DNA of 64,000 bases from Actinopolyspora mzabensis (GCF_900101095.1 NZ_FNFM01000009.1:135709-199708), one strand, 5' to 3'; positions 1-9,629 are shown, counted from the first letter of the stretch. Numbers and translations: made by a program. The notes: generated from the sequence alone by a model not told the origin.

Positions 1-1011
1 GGAACCGCCGGCGGAGGTTTCCCGCGCGCCCCATCCGGAACCCGAGGCCTGCTCCGCGGGCCACGAGTTCTCGGACCGCCCACCACGTTCCGAATCGGAG
101 CTCTCCGGCAGCGGTGTCCGCACCGTCGCCGACTCCTCGGGTACCAGTCCCGCGAACGGCTCCGTCCCGGGCTCCGGCAACAGCGGCTGCACGAGACCGC
201 GCACCTCGCGCAGCGACATGCGTCGCCGCGGCTCCTTGACCAGCAGGGCGGTGATGACCTCACCGATCGGGCCCGGTCTGGCGGTGCTGGGGACGGGACC
301 GTTGACCACCGAGTTGATGGTGGCGACCGGATTGTCGTCGGTGTCGTACGGCGGCACGCCCTCGGCGGCCGCGAACAGGGCCGCGCCCAGGCCCCAGAGG
401 TCGGCCGCGGCGGTGACGGTCTCACCGGCCGCCACCTCCGGAGCGATGAACGCCGGAGTACCCAGCATGATCCCGGTGCGGGTGAGCGTGGGCTCGGCCA
501 CGTTGCGGGAGATGCCGAAGTCGCTGAGCTTGATCCGCCCGTCCGCGGCCAGCAGGACGTTGCCCGGCTTCACGTCCCGGTGCACCACACCGGCCTGGTG
601 CGCGGTCTCCAACGCGGAGGCGACCGAGTCGATCACCACGGCGAGTTGGCTGTCGTCGAGCGGGCCGTGGTCGGCGATGATGCTCGCCAGGCTGTGCGAG
701 GGCACCAGCTCCATCACCACGAACGGCTCATCGCCCTCGCGGGCGACGTCGTAGAGCGTGACCACGTTGGGATGGGTCACCACCGCCGTGGCGCGCGCCT
801 CCCGCAGCGTGCGTTCGCGGATCTCCGCGGCCTCGGCCTCCGGGATGCCCGGTGGTAGCCGCACAGCCTTGATGGCGACCGGCCTGCGCAGCAGTTCGTC
901 CATGCCGGACCAAACCGAGCCCATCGCGCCGCCGCCGATCCTGGCGCGCATTCGGTACCGGTCGGCGATCAGTCGACCGATACTGCTTTCTTCCGGTTCC
1001 TCCTTGGGCAC
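1..1011 (-). CDS. Ser/Thr protein kinase (PknB type), C-terminus beyond window
   Basis: This is a Hanks-type eukaryotic-like serine/threonine kinase, read on the minus strand and cut by the window edge. In order from the N-terminus the translation shows the glycine loop GGGAMGSV, the VAIKAV lysine, the catalytic loop HRDVKPGN, DFGIS for metal binding, and the APE motif. A Pro/Ser/Glu-rich juxtamembrane-like segment follows and runs off the edge, so whether a transmembrane segment and sensor domain follow cannot be seen. The start is placed at a GTG (1011-1009) giving VPKEEPEESSIGRLIADRYR; in-frame upstream TTG codons are possible and no strong ribosome site decides. It is transcribed away from the mrp operon. 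The substrate is unknown. Confidence 0.9.
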   Translation of the reverse strand, partial: MPKEEPEESSIGRLIADRYRMRARIGGGAMGSVWSGMDELLRRPVAIKAVRLPPGIPEAEAAEIRERTLREARATAVVTHPNVVTLYDVAREGDEPFVVMELVPSHSLASIIADHGPLDDSQLAVVIDSVASALETAHQAGVVHRDVKPGNVLLAADGRIKLSDFGISRNVAEPTLTRTGIMLGTPAFIAPEVAAGETVTAAADLWGLGAALFAAAEGVPPYDTDDNPVATINSVVNGPVPSTARPGPIGEVITALLVKEPRRRMSLREVRGLVQPLLPEPGTEPFAGLVPEESATVRTPLPESSDSERGGRSENSWPAEQASGSGWGARETSAGGS

Positions 1012-1552
1012 GCCCCGATTGTCCAACAGCCCGCCACACCCGCTCCACAAGGTGTTCGGGCGACTCCAGCGGCGTGGTACCGGGCGAAGCGGTCCGGCAC
1101 CGCCGTGCCGCACGACTTCCGGGAGTGAACGGACAGCGCCGCCGAATTACCCTCGCCCGTGTTCCCTGCGTGTTACGGACAGTGAAGTTTCCCACGTGAT
1201 CGGCTTCTCCGGAAGCCGGTCGCGCGGCCGGTTCGTCGCCGAAACCGGCGGAAACGCCGTGACGGGACGCGAAACACCCTGCTCCGTGAGCCGGAACGAT
1301 CGGGTGTTTCGGGCGATCGTGGGCTAAGTTTGACGGTGATCGGGTCATCGTGGCTGGTCCGGACGGCACAGCCGTGCCGTCGCCCGGGGTTCGTGCCCGG
1401 CCCGCCACCACGAGTGCAGGCGATGACGGAAGCACCGGTGTGCGGACCGTGTCGCGGCGCCGCCGGCCCGGAACGCCACGGCAGACCCGCAACGCCACAG
1501 CAGACCCGCAACGCCACAGCAGACCCGCAACGCCGCAGCAGGGGAGGGATTC
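1012..1552. other. Divergent intergenic region, kinase / mrpA
   Basis: This 541-bp gap separates the divergent kinase and mrpA genes and must hold both promoters. I see no convincing gene in it. The 3' end contains a 19-bp tandem repeat (annotated separately) directly before the mrpA ribosome site GGGGAGGG at about 1541-1548. Confidence 0.6.
1472..1541 (+). repeat. 19-bp tandem repeat before mrpA
   Basis: Three head-to-tail copies of AACGCCACAGCAGACCCGC lie at 1472-1490, 1491-1509 and 1510-1528; the first differs by one base. A partial fourth copy at 1529-1541 runs into the mrpA ribosome binding site. The array sits in the mrpA 5' leader, so copy number could affect leader structure or spacing; that is inference. 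Confidence 0.85.
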
Positions 1553-3919
1553 GTGCTCGCGCTGGTGACCTCGCACCTGCTGGTGGCGTTCCTGCTGCCT
1601 CCGGTCGCGATGCGCCACACCCGCGCCGCCTACCTCGTGGCCGCGCTGCCGCCCGCCGCGGCGTTGTGCTGGGCACTGGCGCACACGGCGGCGGTGCTGG
1701 CCGGTGATCAGCCCGTCGAGCGGGTGACCTGGTCGGCGACGCTGGGGCTGGAGTTCGTGTTCCGACTCGACGCCCTGGCACTGGTGATGACGCTGCTGGT
1801 GTCGGGGATCGGCGTGCTCGTCCTGCTGTACTCCAGGTGGTACTTCGAGACCCCGAGCGGCGACGCGAAACGTTCCGCCCCACTGTTGCTGGCCTTCGCG
1901 GGCGCCATGTTCGGGCTGGTGCTGGCCGACCACCTGCTCACCCTCTACATCTTCTGGGAACTGACCACGATCTGCTCGTTCCTGCTCGTCGGCCAGTCCG
2001 GGGTGAGCAGGGAATCCCGCCGGGCCTCGCTGCAGGCACTGCTGGTGACCACCCTGGGCGGCCTGGTGATGCTGCTGGGGTTCATCGTGCTCGGCGAGTC
2101 GAGCGGCACCTACCGGATCTCGCAACTGGCGGCCGAACCGCCCGCCGGTTCCGCGGCCGCCGTCGCCACCGGGCTGATCCTGGTCGGGGCGTTCACCAAG
2201 TCGGCGCAGGTTCCGTTCCACAACTGGCTGCCCGCCGCGATGGTGGCCCCCACCCCGATCAGCGCCTACCTGCACGCCGCCTCCATGGTCAAAGCGGGCG
2301 TCTTCCTGGTCGGAAGGCTCACCCCGGTGCTGTCCGAAGTGTCCTACCTGCCCGTGGTGACCGCGATGTTCGGGTTGCTCACCATGTTCGTCGGCGGTTG
2401 GCGCGCGCTGCGGGAGTACGACCTCAAACTGCTGCTGGCCTACGGCACGGTCAGCCAGCTGGGGTTCCTGATGGTGCTGGCGGGCTCCGGGAGCTACACC
2501 GGAGAGTTGGCCCTGGCGGGCATGCTGCTGGCCCACGGCGCCTTCAAAGCCACGCTGTTCCTGGTCATCGGTATCGTCGATCACCAGACCGGCACCAGGG
2601 ACATCCGCGAACTCTCCGGGGTCGGTCGCCGTCTTCCCTGGGTGGCCACGGTGGCGGTGCTGGCCGCCATGTCCATGGCCGGGGTGCCTCCGATGATCGG
2701 CTTCGTGGCCAAGGAAGCCGCTTTCGAGGCCTATCTCGGCGGCGGATCCGTGGCGGTGGTCGAGGCCGGGATCGTACTGGGCTCCGTGCTGACGGTGGCC
2801 TACACCGCACGACTGCTGGTCGGCGGTTTCGCGTCCAAGCGCGGCACGATGCCCACCGAGGTCCACCCCACGCCCGCCGGGATGCTGCTCCCACCCGCCG
2901 TCACCGCGCTGCTGTGCCTGGCGCTCGGAGTCGCCTACCCGCTGACCGACGAACTCGCCGCCACCTACGCCGAACGAGCGGTGGGCGGCTCCGGTGACTA
3001 CCACCTGGGGCTCTGGCACGGCTTCAAGCTCCCGCTGTTGTTCTCCCTGATCACACTGCTCGGTGGCCTGGCGCTCGCCGCCTGCAACCCCGAACTGAAC
3101 CGGCTGCGTGACCGGTTGCCGAGGCCGCTGCAGGCCCAACGCGGCTACGAACGCGTCATGGGCTCGCTGGAACGGCTCGCCGTCGGGGTGACCGGCCGGG
3201 TGCAGGTCGGTTCACTGCCCACCTACCTCGGGATCATCCTGCTCACGGTGCTGATCGTTCCCGGCTCGGTGCTGTTGCTCAGGGTCACCCCGATCGAACA
3301 ACTGCGCTGGTGGGACAACGTGCTGCAACTGCCGCTGGCGCTGGTCATCCTGATCGCCGCGGCGGGTGTGCTCCGCGCCACACGACGGATCACCGCGGTG
3401 CTGCTCGTGGGAGTGATCGGCTACGCCATCGGCGGGATGTTCATCGTCGGAGGCGGCCCCGACCTCGCGCTGACCCAGTTCCTGGTGGAGACGCTGACGC
3501 TGATCGCGTTCGTGCTGGTGCTGCGCCGGTTGCCCGCCCGCTTCACCGAGACCCCGTCCTCGCGTCGAGTGCGGCTGCCGAAGGTGCTGATCTCGTTGGC
3601 GGGCGGGGTGTTCGTCGGGTTCGCCGCGCTGATCTTCAGCTCGGCCCGCGACACCCCCTCGGCGGTGAGCAGGGAGTACCTGGAACGCGCGGAGGAGGGC
3701 ACCTCCGCCACCAACGTGGTCAACGCGATCATCATCGACTTCCGCGCCTTCGACACCGTGGGCGAACTCTCGGTACTGGCCGTGGCGGCCACCGGAGTGG
3801 CCAGCCTGGTGCTCAGTGCCGGATCCGCACGTCGTAGGAAACACGCCAGGTCCGACCGGGAATCCCGCTTCACGGCCGGGCGGCTGCCCGGCGAAGGCGG
3901 CGGAAAGGGGCGAACATGA
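1553..3919 (+). CDS. mrpA: Mrp Na+/H+ antiporter subunit A
   Basis: Largest subunit of the multi-subunit Mrp (Mnh/Sha) cation/proton antiporter in the cytoplasmic membrane. The 788-aa length is normal for the family. The N-terminal two thirds is a NuoL-like proton-translocation domain with many hydrophobic helices and the conserved stretch TKSAQVPFHNWLPAAM around residue 220. The C-terminal part, after a break near residue 530, is the MrpA-specific extension that includes an MbhD-like helix bundle. The GTG start is preceded by GGGGAGGG at a good distance. It opens a seven-gene operon in which every junction overlaps (ATGA or GTGA types). The role is Na+ efflux and pH homeostasis, consistent with salt tolerance. 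Confidence 0.96.
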   Translation: MLALVTSHLLVAFLLPPVAMRHTRAAYLVAALPPAAALCWALAHTAAVLAGDQPVERVTWSATLGLEFVFRLDALALVMTLLVSGIGVLVLLYSRWYFETPSGDAKRSAPLLLAFAGAMFGLVLADHLLTLYIFWELTTICSFLLVGQSGVSRESRRASLQALLVTTLGGLVMLLGFIVLGESSGTYRISQLAAEPPAGSAAAVATGLILVGAFTKSAQVPFHNWLPAAMVAPTPISAYLHAASMVKAGVFLVGRLTPVLSEVSYLPVVTAMFGLLTMFVGGWRALREYDLKLLLAYGTVSQLGFLMVLAGSGSYTGELALAGMLLAHGAFKATLFLVIGIVDHQTGTRDIRELSGVGRRLPWVATVAVLAAMSMAGVPPMIGFVAKEAAFEAYLGGGSVAVVEAGIVLGSVLTVAYTARLLVGGFASKRGTMPTEVHPTPAGMLLPPAVTALLCLALGVAYPLTDELAATYAERAVGGSGDYHLGLWHGFKLPLLFSLITLLGGLALAACNPELNRLRDRLPRPLQAQRGYERVMGSLERLAVGVTGRVQVGSLPTYLGIILLTVLIVPGSVLLLRVTPIEQLRWWDNVLQLPLALVILIAAAGVLRATRRITAVLLVGVIGYAIGGMFIVGGGPDLALTQFLVETLTLIAFVLVLRRLPARFTETPSSRRVRLPKVLISLAGGVFVGFAALIFSSARDTPSAVSREYLERAEEGTSATNVVNAIIIDFRAFDTVGELSVLAVAATGVASLVLSAGSARRRKHARSDRESRFTAGRLPGEGGGKGRT

Positions 3920-4482
3920 CCGATCCCCGAGCATCCGACGGACGGGAGGAAACGGCCGTGGGTGCCTGGTTCCACTCCGACGCTCCGGCCGAGCGCTGGC
4001 TGCTCTCCGGTTACAGCCGGGATCCCCGGGAGCGAACCATCCTGCTGGAACTCGTCGCTCGCGTGGTGTTCCCGACAGTGATCGTCTTCTCGGTGTACCT
4101 GCTGTTCGCCGGGCACTACCGTTCCGGCGGTGGATTCAGCGGCGGTCTGGTGGCGGGTCAGGCATTCGTGCTGCGCTACCTCGCGGGCGGCAGACTGGAC
4201 GACAGCTCCACGGTGTCCATGCGCCCACCGGTGCTGATCGGGATCGGGTTGACGATCGCCGTGCTCACCGGTCTGGTGCCGGTGCTGTTCGGTGGTGTGG
4301 TGCTGGAGAGCGCGAGCTTCACCTTCGCCGTCCCGCTGCTCGGCAAGATCAAGGTGGTCAGCAGCCTGTTCCTGGACATCGGTGTCTATCTGCTGATCCT
4401 CGGGGTGGTGCTCGACCTGCTGCGCACGCTCGGCTCGGGTATCGAGGCCGACATCGTCGAGCTGGGAGGTGGATCCCGATGA
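3916..4482 (+). CDS. mrpB: Mrp antiporter subunit B
   Basis: This 188-aa membrane protein is the MnhB subunit. After a hydrophilic N-terminus of about 45 residues it has four hydrophobic helices and the family motif GHYRSGGGFSGGLVAG near residues 66-81. The ATG overlaps the mrpA stop codon (ATGA), which implies translational coupling. It is slightly longer than typical MrpB (about 140 aa) because of the N-terminal extension. Confidence 0.94.
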   Translation: MTDPRASDGREETAVGAWFHSDAPAERWLLSGYSRDPRERTILLELVARVVFPTVIVFSVYLLFAGHYRSGGGFSGGLVAGQAFVLRYLAGGRLDDSSTVSMRPPVLIGIGLTIAVLTGLVPVLFGGVVLESASFTFAVPLLGKIKVVSSLFLDIGVYLLILGVVLDLLRTLGSGIEADIVELGGGSR

Positions 4483-4901
4483 ACACCGTGAACCTGACGA
4501 TGGCGATCGTGCTCGGTGGGCTCTACGCCACCGGGTTCTACCTGCTGCTGCAGCGTTCCCTGATGCGTGTACTGCTGGGCATCGTGATCCTCGGGCACGG
4601 TGCCAACCTGCTGTTGCAACTGGCCGGTGGCAGTCAGGCCGGCCGCCCCCCGATGCTCGGCGATACCCCGATCGGACGGATGGCCGATCCGTTGCCGCAG
4701 GCCATGGCCCTCACGGCCATCGTCATCACCTTCGCGTTGACCACGTTCCTGCTAGCCCTCGCCTACCGCGCCTGGCAGCTGCTCGGGCACGACGAGGTGC
4801 AGGACGACGTGGAGGACCGCAGGATCCGCAGGTTGGAGGCCGAGCTGGCCGAAGCGGACGAGGACACCGAGCGGGAACTGGATTCGGAGGCCACCCGGTG
4901 A
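4479..4901 (+). CDS. mrpC: Mrp antiporter subunit C
   Basis: A 140-aa NuoK-like subunit with three hydrophobic helices, including the segment LGIVILGHGANLLL and the conserved ITFALTTFLLALAYR segment. A charged Glu/Asp/Arg-rich tail of about 35 residues follows. The ATG overlaps the mrpB stop, and GGGAGGTGG lies just upstream as ribosome site. It forms part of the Mrp membrane core with MrpA and MrpD. Confidence 0.94.
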   Translation: MNTVNLTMAIVLGGLYATGFYLLLQRSLMRVLLGIVILGHGANLLLQLAGGSQAGRPPMLGDTPIGRMADPLPQAMALTAIVITFALTTFLLALAYRAWQLLGHDEVQDDVEDRRIRRLEAELAEADEDTERELDSEATR

Positions 4902-6433
4902 GCGAACTGGTAGCCGTCCCGGTGCTGCTTCCGCTGGCCGCGGCCGGACTGTCCATGGCGTTCGGACGGTTCGCCGACGTGCAACGCCTGCTCGGGCTGC
5001 TGGTGCTCGGCGTGATCGTCGTGGACGCGGCGGTGCTGCTGTACTTCGCCGACGTGCACGGCCCACTGGTGCTGCACCTCGGCGGTTGGGCCGCCCCGGT
5101 GGGGATCGCGCTCGTGGCCGACCGGCTGGCCGCGCTGCTGCTGCTGATCAGCGTGGTCGTGATGTTCGCGGTGCTGCTGTACTCCATCGGCCAGCGCATC
5201 ACCGACTACGGACGCGGAGCCGCCAGCACCACCTTCCACCCCATCTACCTGGTGCTGTGCTCGGGAGTGTCACTGGCCTATCTGACCGGTGACCTGTTCA
5301 ACCTGTTCGTGGCGTTCGAGATCATGCTCGCCTCCTCCTACGTGCTGATCAACCGGCGCACCACCGCGAGCCGGGTGCGGGCCGGAATGACCTACACGAT
5401 CGTGAGCCTGTCCTCCTCGGTGCTGTTCCTGACCATGATCGGGTTGGTATACGCCGCCACCGGCACGGTGAACCTGGCCGACCTCGCGCTGGAGATGGGG
5501 CAACTGCCGCCCGCGCCGGTGCGTGCGCTGGCGCTGCTCATGGTCATCGTGTTCGGCGTCAAGTCGGCCATGGTTCCGCTGCACTTCTGGCTACCGGACA
5601 GCTATCCCAACGCGCCCGCGCCGATCACGGCCATCCTCGCCGCGTTGCTGACCAAGGTCGGCATCTACGCCATGATCCGCACCCAGATCGTGGTCTTCGA
5701 ACGCGAACCGAGCTGGCCGCTGATGCTCACCCTGGCCATGGCGACGATGATCATCGGCGCGCTCGGCGCGCTCGCCCAGAACGACCTCAACCGGATGCTC
5801 TCGTTTTTGCTCGTGAGCCACATCGGGTTCATGTTGTTCGGGCTCGGCGTCTACGACATTGCCGGACTGACCGGGGTGATCCTCTACATCGTGCACCACA
5901 TCACGGTGCAGGCCACGCTGTTCCTGGTCAGCGGTCTGATCACCCGCTACACCGGAACGGTCGCGCTGAGCAGGATGGGCGGCCTGGCCAAGATATCCCC
6001 GCTGGTGGCCGTGCTGTTCGCCGTGCCCGCGTTGAGCCTGGCCGGGGTACCGCCGTTCTCCGGTTTCGTCGCCAAGCTCGCGCTGCTGCGCTCCGGGATC
6101 GGGGTCGGCACCGTGTGGGGCTACGTGGCCACCGGTGTCGTGGTGCTGACCAGTCTGCTCACGCTCTACGCCGTAGCCAGGGTGTGGACTCGGGCCTTCT
6201 GGGGGCAGGTGCGTGAGCCGGAGGGCGATCCGGATCCCACCGACGAACTCGTCGTGGGTACGGGGGACACCTCGCCGGGGATGGTGCAGGCCACCGGAGT
6301 GCTGGTGCTGTCCACCGTGCTCGTCGCGGCACTCGCCGGACCGCTCGCCGAGATCAGCCAGCGTGCCGCCACCGACCTGATCACCGGGGAGGCGTACCGC
6401 ACGGCGGTGCTGGGAGGTGGTTCCGGTGGTTGA
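4898..6433 (+). CDS. mrpD: Mrp antiporter subunit D
   Basis: A 511-aa NuoM/NuoN-like antiporter subunit with about 14 hydrophobic helices. The conserved proton-channel region KSAMVPLHFWLPDSYPNAP lies near residues 225-243, as in complex I antiporter-like subunits, and LAGVPPFSGFVAKL is the typical later motif. The GTG start overlaps the mrpC stop. With MrpA it forms the paired antiport channels. Confidence 0.95.
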   Translation: MSELVAVPVLLPLAAAGLSMAFGRFADVQRLLGLLVLGVIVVDAAVLLYFADVHGPLVLHLGGWAAPVGIALVADRLAALLLLISVVVMFAVLLYSIGQRITDYGRGAASTTFHPIYLVLCSGVSLAYLTGDLFNLFVAFEIMLASSYVLINRRTTASRVRAGMTYTIVSLSSSVLFLTMIGLVYAATGTVNLADLALEMGQLPPAPVRALALLMVIVFGVKSAMVPLHFWLPDSYPNAPAPITAILAALLTKVGIYAMIRTQIVVFEREPSWPLMLTLAMATMIIGALGALAQNDLNRMLSFLLVSHIGFMLFGLGVYDIAGLTGVILYIVHHITVQATLFLVSGLITRYTGTVALSRMGGLAKISPLVAVLFAVPALSLAGVPPFSGFVAKLALLRSGIGVGTVWGYVATGVVVLTSLLTLYAVARVWTRAFWGQVREPEGDPDPTDELVVGTGDTSPGMVQATGVLVLSTVLVAALAGPLAEISQRAATDLITGEAYRTAVLGGGSGG

Positions 6434-7037
6434 TCCCGAACCGCGCCACCGGCAACGGCGCACCCGCGGTGAGCACGTGGTCAGCAGGCGGTATCCGATC
6501 GGGCGAGCCGTGCGCAGGCTGCCGATGCTGGGCTGGCTGGTCCTGGTCTGGCTGCTGCTCTGGGGAACCTACGATCCCGGCACGGCCTTCTTCGGGATCG
6601 TGGTTGGGGTGCTCGTCATCTGGTTCTTCCCGGCACCGCCGATCGCCACCGACATCCGGCTGCGTCCGCTGCGCCTCGGTCAGCTCGTGCTCTTCCTGGC
6701 GTGGGATCTGGTGGTCTCCACCGGGCGAGTGGCTTTCGAAGCGATCGTGCGGGGACCACGAGTGCGGGCGTCGATCGTGGCGGTGACGCTGGTCACCGAC
6801 TCGGACCACCTGATGGCCATGGTGGCCAACGCGGTTTCGCTCGCCCCCGGCAATTTCGTGTTGCAGATCGATCGGGCCAACCGGATCTGTTACGTATACG
6901 CGCTCGGTGCGGGAGAACACGCCACCGAGCGGGTGCGGCGTGAGGTGCTCGGCTGGGAACGCCGGGTGGTTCACGCCGTGGGAACGGGTGAGCAAGTGCG
7001 GATGGTGGATCGGAATCATCGGTCGGAGGTCGGATGA
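6426..7037 (+). CDS. mrpE: Mrp antiporter subunit E
   Basis: A 203-aa MnhE-family subunit with two N-terminal hydrophobic helices and the conserved cytoplasmic region carrying SDHLMAMVANAVSLAPG. The GTG at 6426 is chosen because GGGAGG ends 8 bases upstream; an in-frame GTG at 6417 is the alternative. Either start overlaps the end of mrpD. MrpE supports complex assembly and activity in studied systems. Confidence 0.93.
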   Translation: MVDPEPRHRQRRTRGEHVVSRRYPIGRAVRRLPMLGWLVLVWLLLWGTYDPGTAFFGIVVGVLVIWFFPAPPIATDIRLRPLRLGQLVLFLAWDLVVSTGRVAFEAIVRGPRVRASIVAVTLVTDSDHLMAMVANAVSLAPGNFVLQIDRANRICYVYALGAGEHATERVRREVLGWERRVVHAVGTGEQVRMVDRNHRSEVG

Positions 7038-7303
7038 TGGGCGTGGTGTTCGCTATCACATTCGGTTTGTTGTGTCTGGCCGGATTGCTTTCTCTGGTGC
7101 GTTTGCTGCTCGGACGGGGCACTTTGGATCGCATAGTGGCGCTGGACGTGTTCATCACGCTGATCGTGGCCGCCACATGTGTGGGGATGGGCAGGAACGA
7201 GGACGGATCGAATGTCGCGCTGGCCGCGGCATTCGCCCTGCTGGCGTTTATCGGTTCGGTCAGTGCCGCTCGTCTCGTCGAGAAGAAGGAGTCACATCGA
7301 TGA
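7034..7303 (+). CDS. mrpF: Mrp antiporter subunit F
   Basis: An 89-aa small membrane subunit with three hydrophobic helices and the family motif RLLLGRGTLDRIVALDV near residues 22-38. The ATG overlaps the mrpE stop codon. In some bacteria MrpF also affects bile or Na+ efflux; here it is one member of a complete complex. Confidence 0.93.
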   Translation: MMGVVFAITFGLLCLAGLLSLVRLLLGRGTLDRIVALDVFITLIVAATCVGMGRNEDGSNVALAAAFALLAFIGSVSAARLVEKKESHR

Positions 7304-7650
7304 GCTGGCTGGATCTGTTCTCGGCGGTATGTCTGATAGCCGGTGCCGTGTCCTGTCTGTTCGGTGCGATAGGATTGTTGACTTTTCCCGATGTCGCCGC
7401 CCGGCTGCAGGCGGCTACCAAGCCGCAAACCCTCGGCCTCGTGTTGATACTGCTCGGCAGTGCGGTGCATCTGGAAGTGCGATACGCCTCAGGGCTCATT
7501 CTGGTCGGGTTGTTCCAGGCCATCACGGCACCGGTGTTGGCCCAGCTCGTCGGGCGTGCCGCCTACCGGGCGGGCAGTGTTCGCCGGGACACCCTCGACG
7601 CCGATCACCTTGCGCGACGGATCGAACACGAACGCGGTCGAACTTTGTGA
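7300..7650 (+). CDS. mrpG: Mrp antiporter subunit G
   Basis: A 116-aa MnhG/PhaG subunit with three hydrophobic helices and the conserved region TFPDVAARLQAATKPQTLG near residues 28-46. The ATG overlaps the mrpF stop. It is the last gene of the operon; no strong terminator hairpin is visible before the next gene 207 bases downstream, so some read-through into the BCCT transporter is possible. Confidence 0.93.
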   Translation: MSWLDLFSAVCLIAGAVSCLFGAIGLLTFPDVAARLQAATKPQTLGLVLILLGSAVHLEVRYASGLILVGLFQAITAPVLAQLVGRAAYRAGSVRRDTLDADHLARRIEHERGRTL

Positions 7651-7857
7651 CCGGCGACATTTTTCGTGTTTCAACTGCATATCGTTTGGCGCTGGAGTTT
7701 CACATTCGCCGGAACAGTCTTTACCGTGGTTCGCTGTGATATGCGGTCCGCGCTGGGGAAGCCACCACAGTGGCCGAACGCGTCCGTTGCGATCTTTGGT
7801 TGCTTACGGCGCAGATGGCAATTGTGTCGATATGCGCTGGAAAGGTGACGTACAGTA

Positions 7858-9522
7858 ATGAAACAGCATCTGAAAGAACACACCAATCCCCCGGTGTTCA
7901 TCACCTCGGGGATCCTGGTGATCGCTTTCGTGCTTTGGGGCGTGCTCGCACCTGCGAATCTGAACACGGTCTCAAGCAATGTGAATAGCTTCATCACCAC
8001 CAACTTCGAGTGGCTCTACATCCTCTCGGCCACGTTCTTCGTGGTCTTCGTGCTGGCGATCATGGTCAGCCGTTTCGGCACGATCCGGATCGGTCCGCCC
8101 GATTCCCGGCCGGAGTACAGCAATCTCGCCTGGTTCGCGATGCTGTTCACCGCCGGTATGGGGATCGGCCTGGTATTCTACGCCGTGGCCGAGCCGGTCT
8201 GGCACTTCGGGAACCCGCCGGTCGGTGAGCCGGGAACCCAGGCCGCCGCGCAACGTGCGATGAACTTCACGTTCTTCCACTGGGGCCTGCACCCGTGGGC
8301 GATCTACATCGTGCTCGGGCTCGCACTGGGCTACTTCGCCTTCCGCAAGGGCCTGCCGCTGCGTCCGGCCGCCGCCTTCTACCCGCTGATCGGCAACTGG
8401 ATCTACCGCTGGCCGGGCCACATCGTCGACGTGCTCGCGGTGTTCGGCACGCTGTTCGGCCTGGCGACCTCGCTGGGGCTGGGCGGTAACCAGGTCGGCG
8501 CCGGGCTCAACGCGGTGTTCGGCATCGAGAACACCACGATGCTGCAGGTCATCGTCATCCTGGCGATCACCGCCGTGGCCGTGGTCTCGGTCATGTTCGG
8601 CATCGACAAGGGCATCCGGAACCTCTCGCTGATCAACCTGTGGTTGGCGTTCACCCTGATGCTGTTCGTGTTCTTCTTCGGTCCCACACTGGACCTGCTG
8701 AACATGCTGGCCAGCAACGTCGGCTACTACTTCCAGCACCTGCCGGAGCTGAGCTTCCAGACCTTCCCGAACAACGGCAACGGTCGCGCTCAGGAGTGGC
8801 AGGCCGGCTGGACGCTGTTCTACTGGGGCTGGTGGATCGCCTGGTCGCCGTTCGTGGGCATGTTCATCGCCCGGATCTCCTACGGCCGGACGATCCGCAA
8901 CTTCATCGGCGGCGCCATGTTCGCCCCGGTCGGTGCCTCCTTCGTTTGGCTGAGCATCTTCGGCAACTCCGGTCTGCGTAGCGTGCTCTCCGGTAGCGAG
9001 GACGGTCAGGCACTCGTCGACGCCGGGTTCAACAAGGCGATGTTCGTGCTGCTGGACCAGCTTCCGGTAGCCGACATCGTCTCGATCCTCGCCTCCGTGC
9101 TCGCGGTGATCGTGGTCGTGCTGTTCTTCGCCACCTCCTCCGACTCCGGTTCGCTGGTGGTCGACATCCTCACCAACGGCGGCGACCCGAACCCGAAATG
9201 GCAGCAGCGACTGTTCTGGGCGATCTCCGAGGGCGTCATCGCCTGCGTGCTGCTCGCCGCCGGTGCGGCCAGCGGCGCCGACGCGCTGAGCGCGTTGCAG
9301 ACAGCCTCGATCGTGACCGGGCTGCCGTTCTGCATCGTGCTGCTGCTGATGTGCCTGGGTATCGCCAAGGCGCTCAGCCAGGAGCGGCCCAACCTGGCCG
9401 TGCAGCGCGAGCCAAGCCCGGTGGAGGGCATCCGGAGCAGTGCTGCCAGGACGCGCACGGGCGCGAGCACCGGTGGTGGTTCCGGTTCGGACGGCTCCGT
9501 CAAGAAGGACTCCGACTCCTGA
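7858..9522 (+). CDS. BCCT-family betaine/choline/carnitine-type transporter
   Basis: A 554-aa secondary transporter for quaternary ammonium osmolytes such as glycine betaine. Twelve hydrophobic helices are visible. Family hallmarks are the glycine-rich unwound helix TAGMGIGLVFYAVAEPVWHF and the Trp-rich segment WGWWIAWSPFVGMFIARIS. The hydrophilic Ser/Gly-rich C-terminal tail of about 40 residues may act as an osmosensing tail as in BetP, but it is short. The substrate cannot be fixed from sequence. Directly after the Mrp operon, it suggests a shared osmotic/Na+ stress function. Confidence 0.93.
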   Translation: MKQHLKEHTNPPVFITSGILVIAFVLWGVLAPANLNTVSSNVNSFITTNFEWLYILSATFFVVFVLAIMVSRFGTIRIGPPDSRPEYSNLAWFAMLFTAGMGIGLVFYAVAEPVWHFGNPPVGEPGTQAAAQRAMNFTFFHWGLHPWAIYIVLGLALGYFAFRKGLPLRPAAAFYPLIGNWIYRWPGHIVDVLAVFGTLFGLATSLGLGGNQVGAGLNAVFGIENTTMLQVIVILAITAVAVVSVMFGIDKGIRNLSLINLWLAFTLMLFVFFFGPTLDLLNMLASNVGYYFQHLPELSFQTFPNNGNGRAQEWQAGWTLFYWGWWIAWSPFVGMFIARISYGRTIRNFIGGAMFAPVGASFVWLSIFGNSGLRSVLSGSEDGQALVDAGFNKAMFVLLDQLPVADIVSILASVLAVIVVVLFFATSSDSGSLVVDILTNGGDPNPKWQQRLFWAISEGVIACVLLAAGAASGADALSALQTASIVTGLPFCIVLLLMCLGIAKALSQERPNLAVQREPSPVEGIRSSAARTRTGASTGGGSGSDGSVKKDSDS

Positions 9523-9550
9523 GCTGACTGAGCTCGTTCGCTGAAACGAC

Positions 9551-9589
9551 GGGGCTTCCCGGCCACACCGGTCGGGAAGCCCCTCTTTC
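9551..9589 (+). terminator. Rho-independent terminator after BCCT gene
   Basis: A perfect 11-bp stem (GGGGCTTCCCG / CGGGAAGCCCC, 9551-9561 and 9573-9583) with an 11-base loop is followed by TCTTT. It lies 28 bases after the transporter stop codon. Confidence 0.85.
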
Positions 9590-9629
9590 ATGTTTGGAAC
9601 GGTTTGTCCGGGTGGTCGGGTAGCCGTCA

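Noticed and set aside
728-3139. Long minus-strand open frame opposite mrpA (803 codons)
   Set aside because: Composition is Gln/His/Gly/Arg-rich, typical of antisense frames in high-GC genes. The kinase and mrpA on the other frames explain the DNA.
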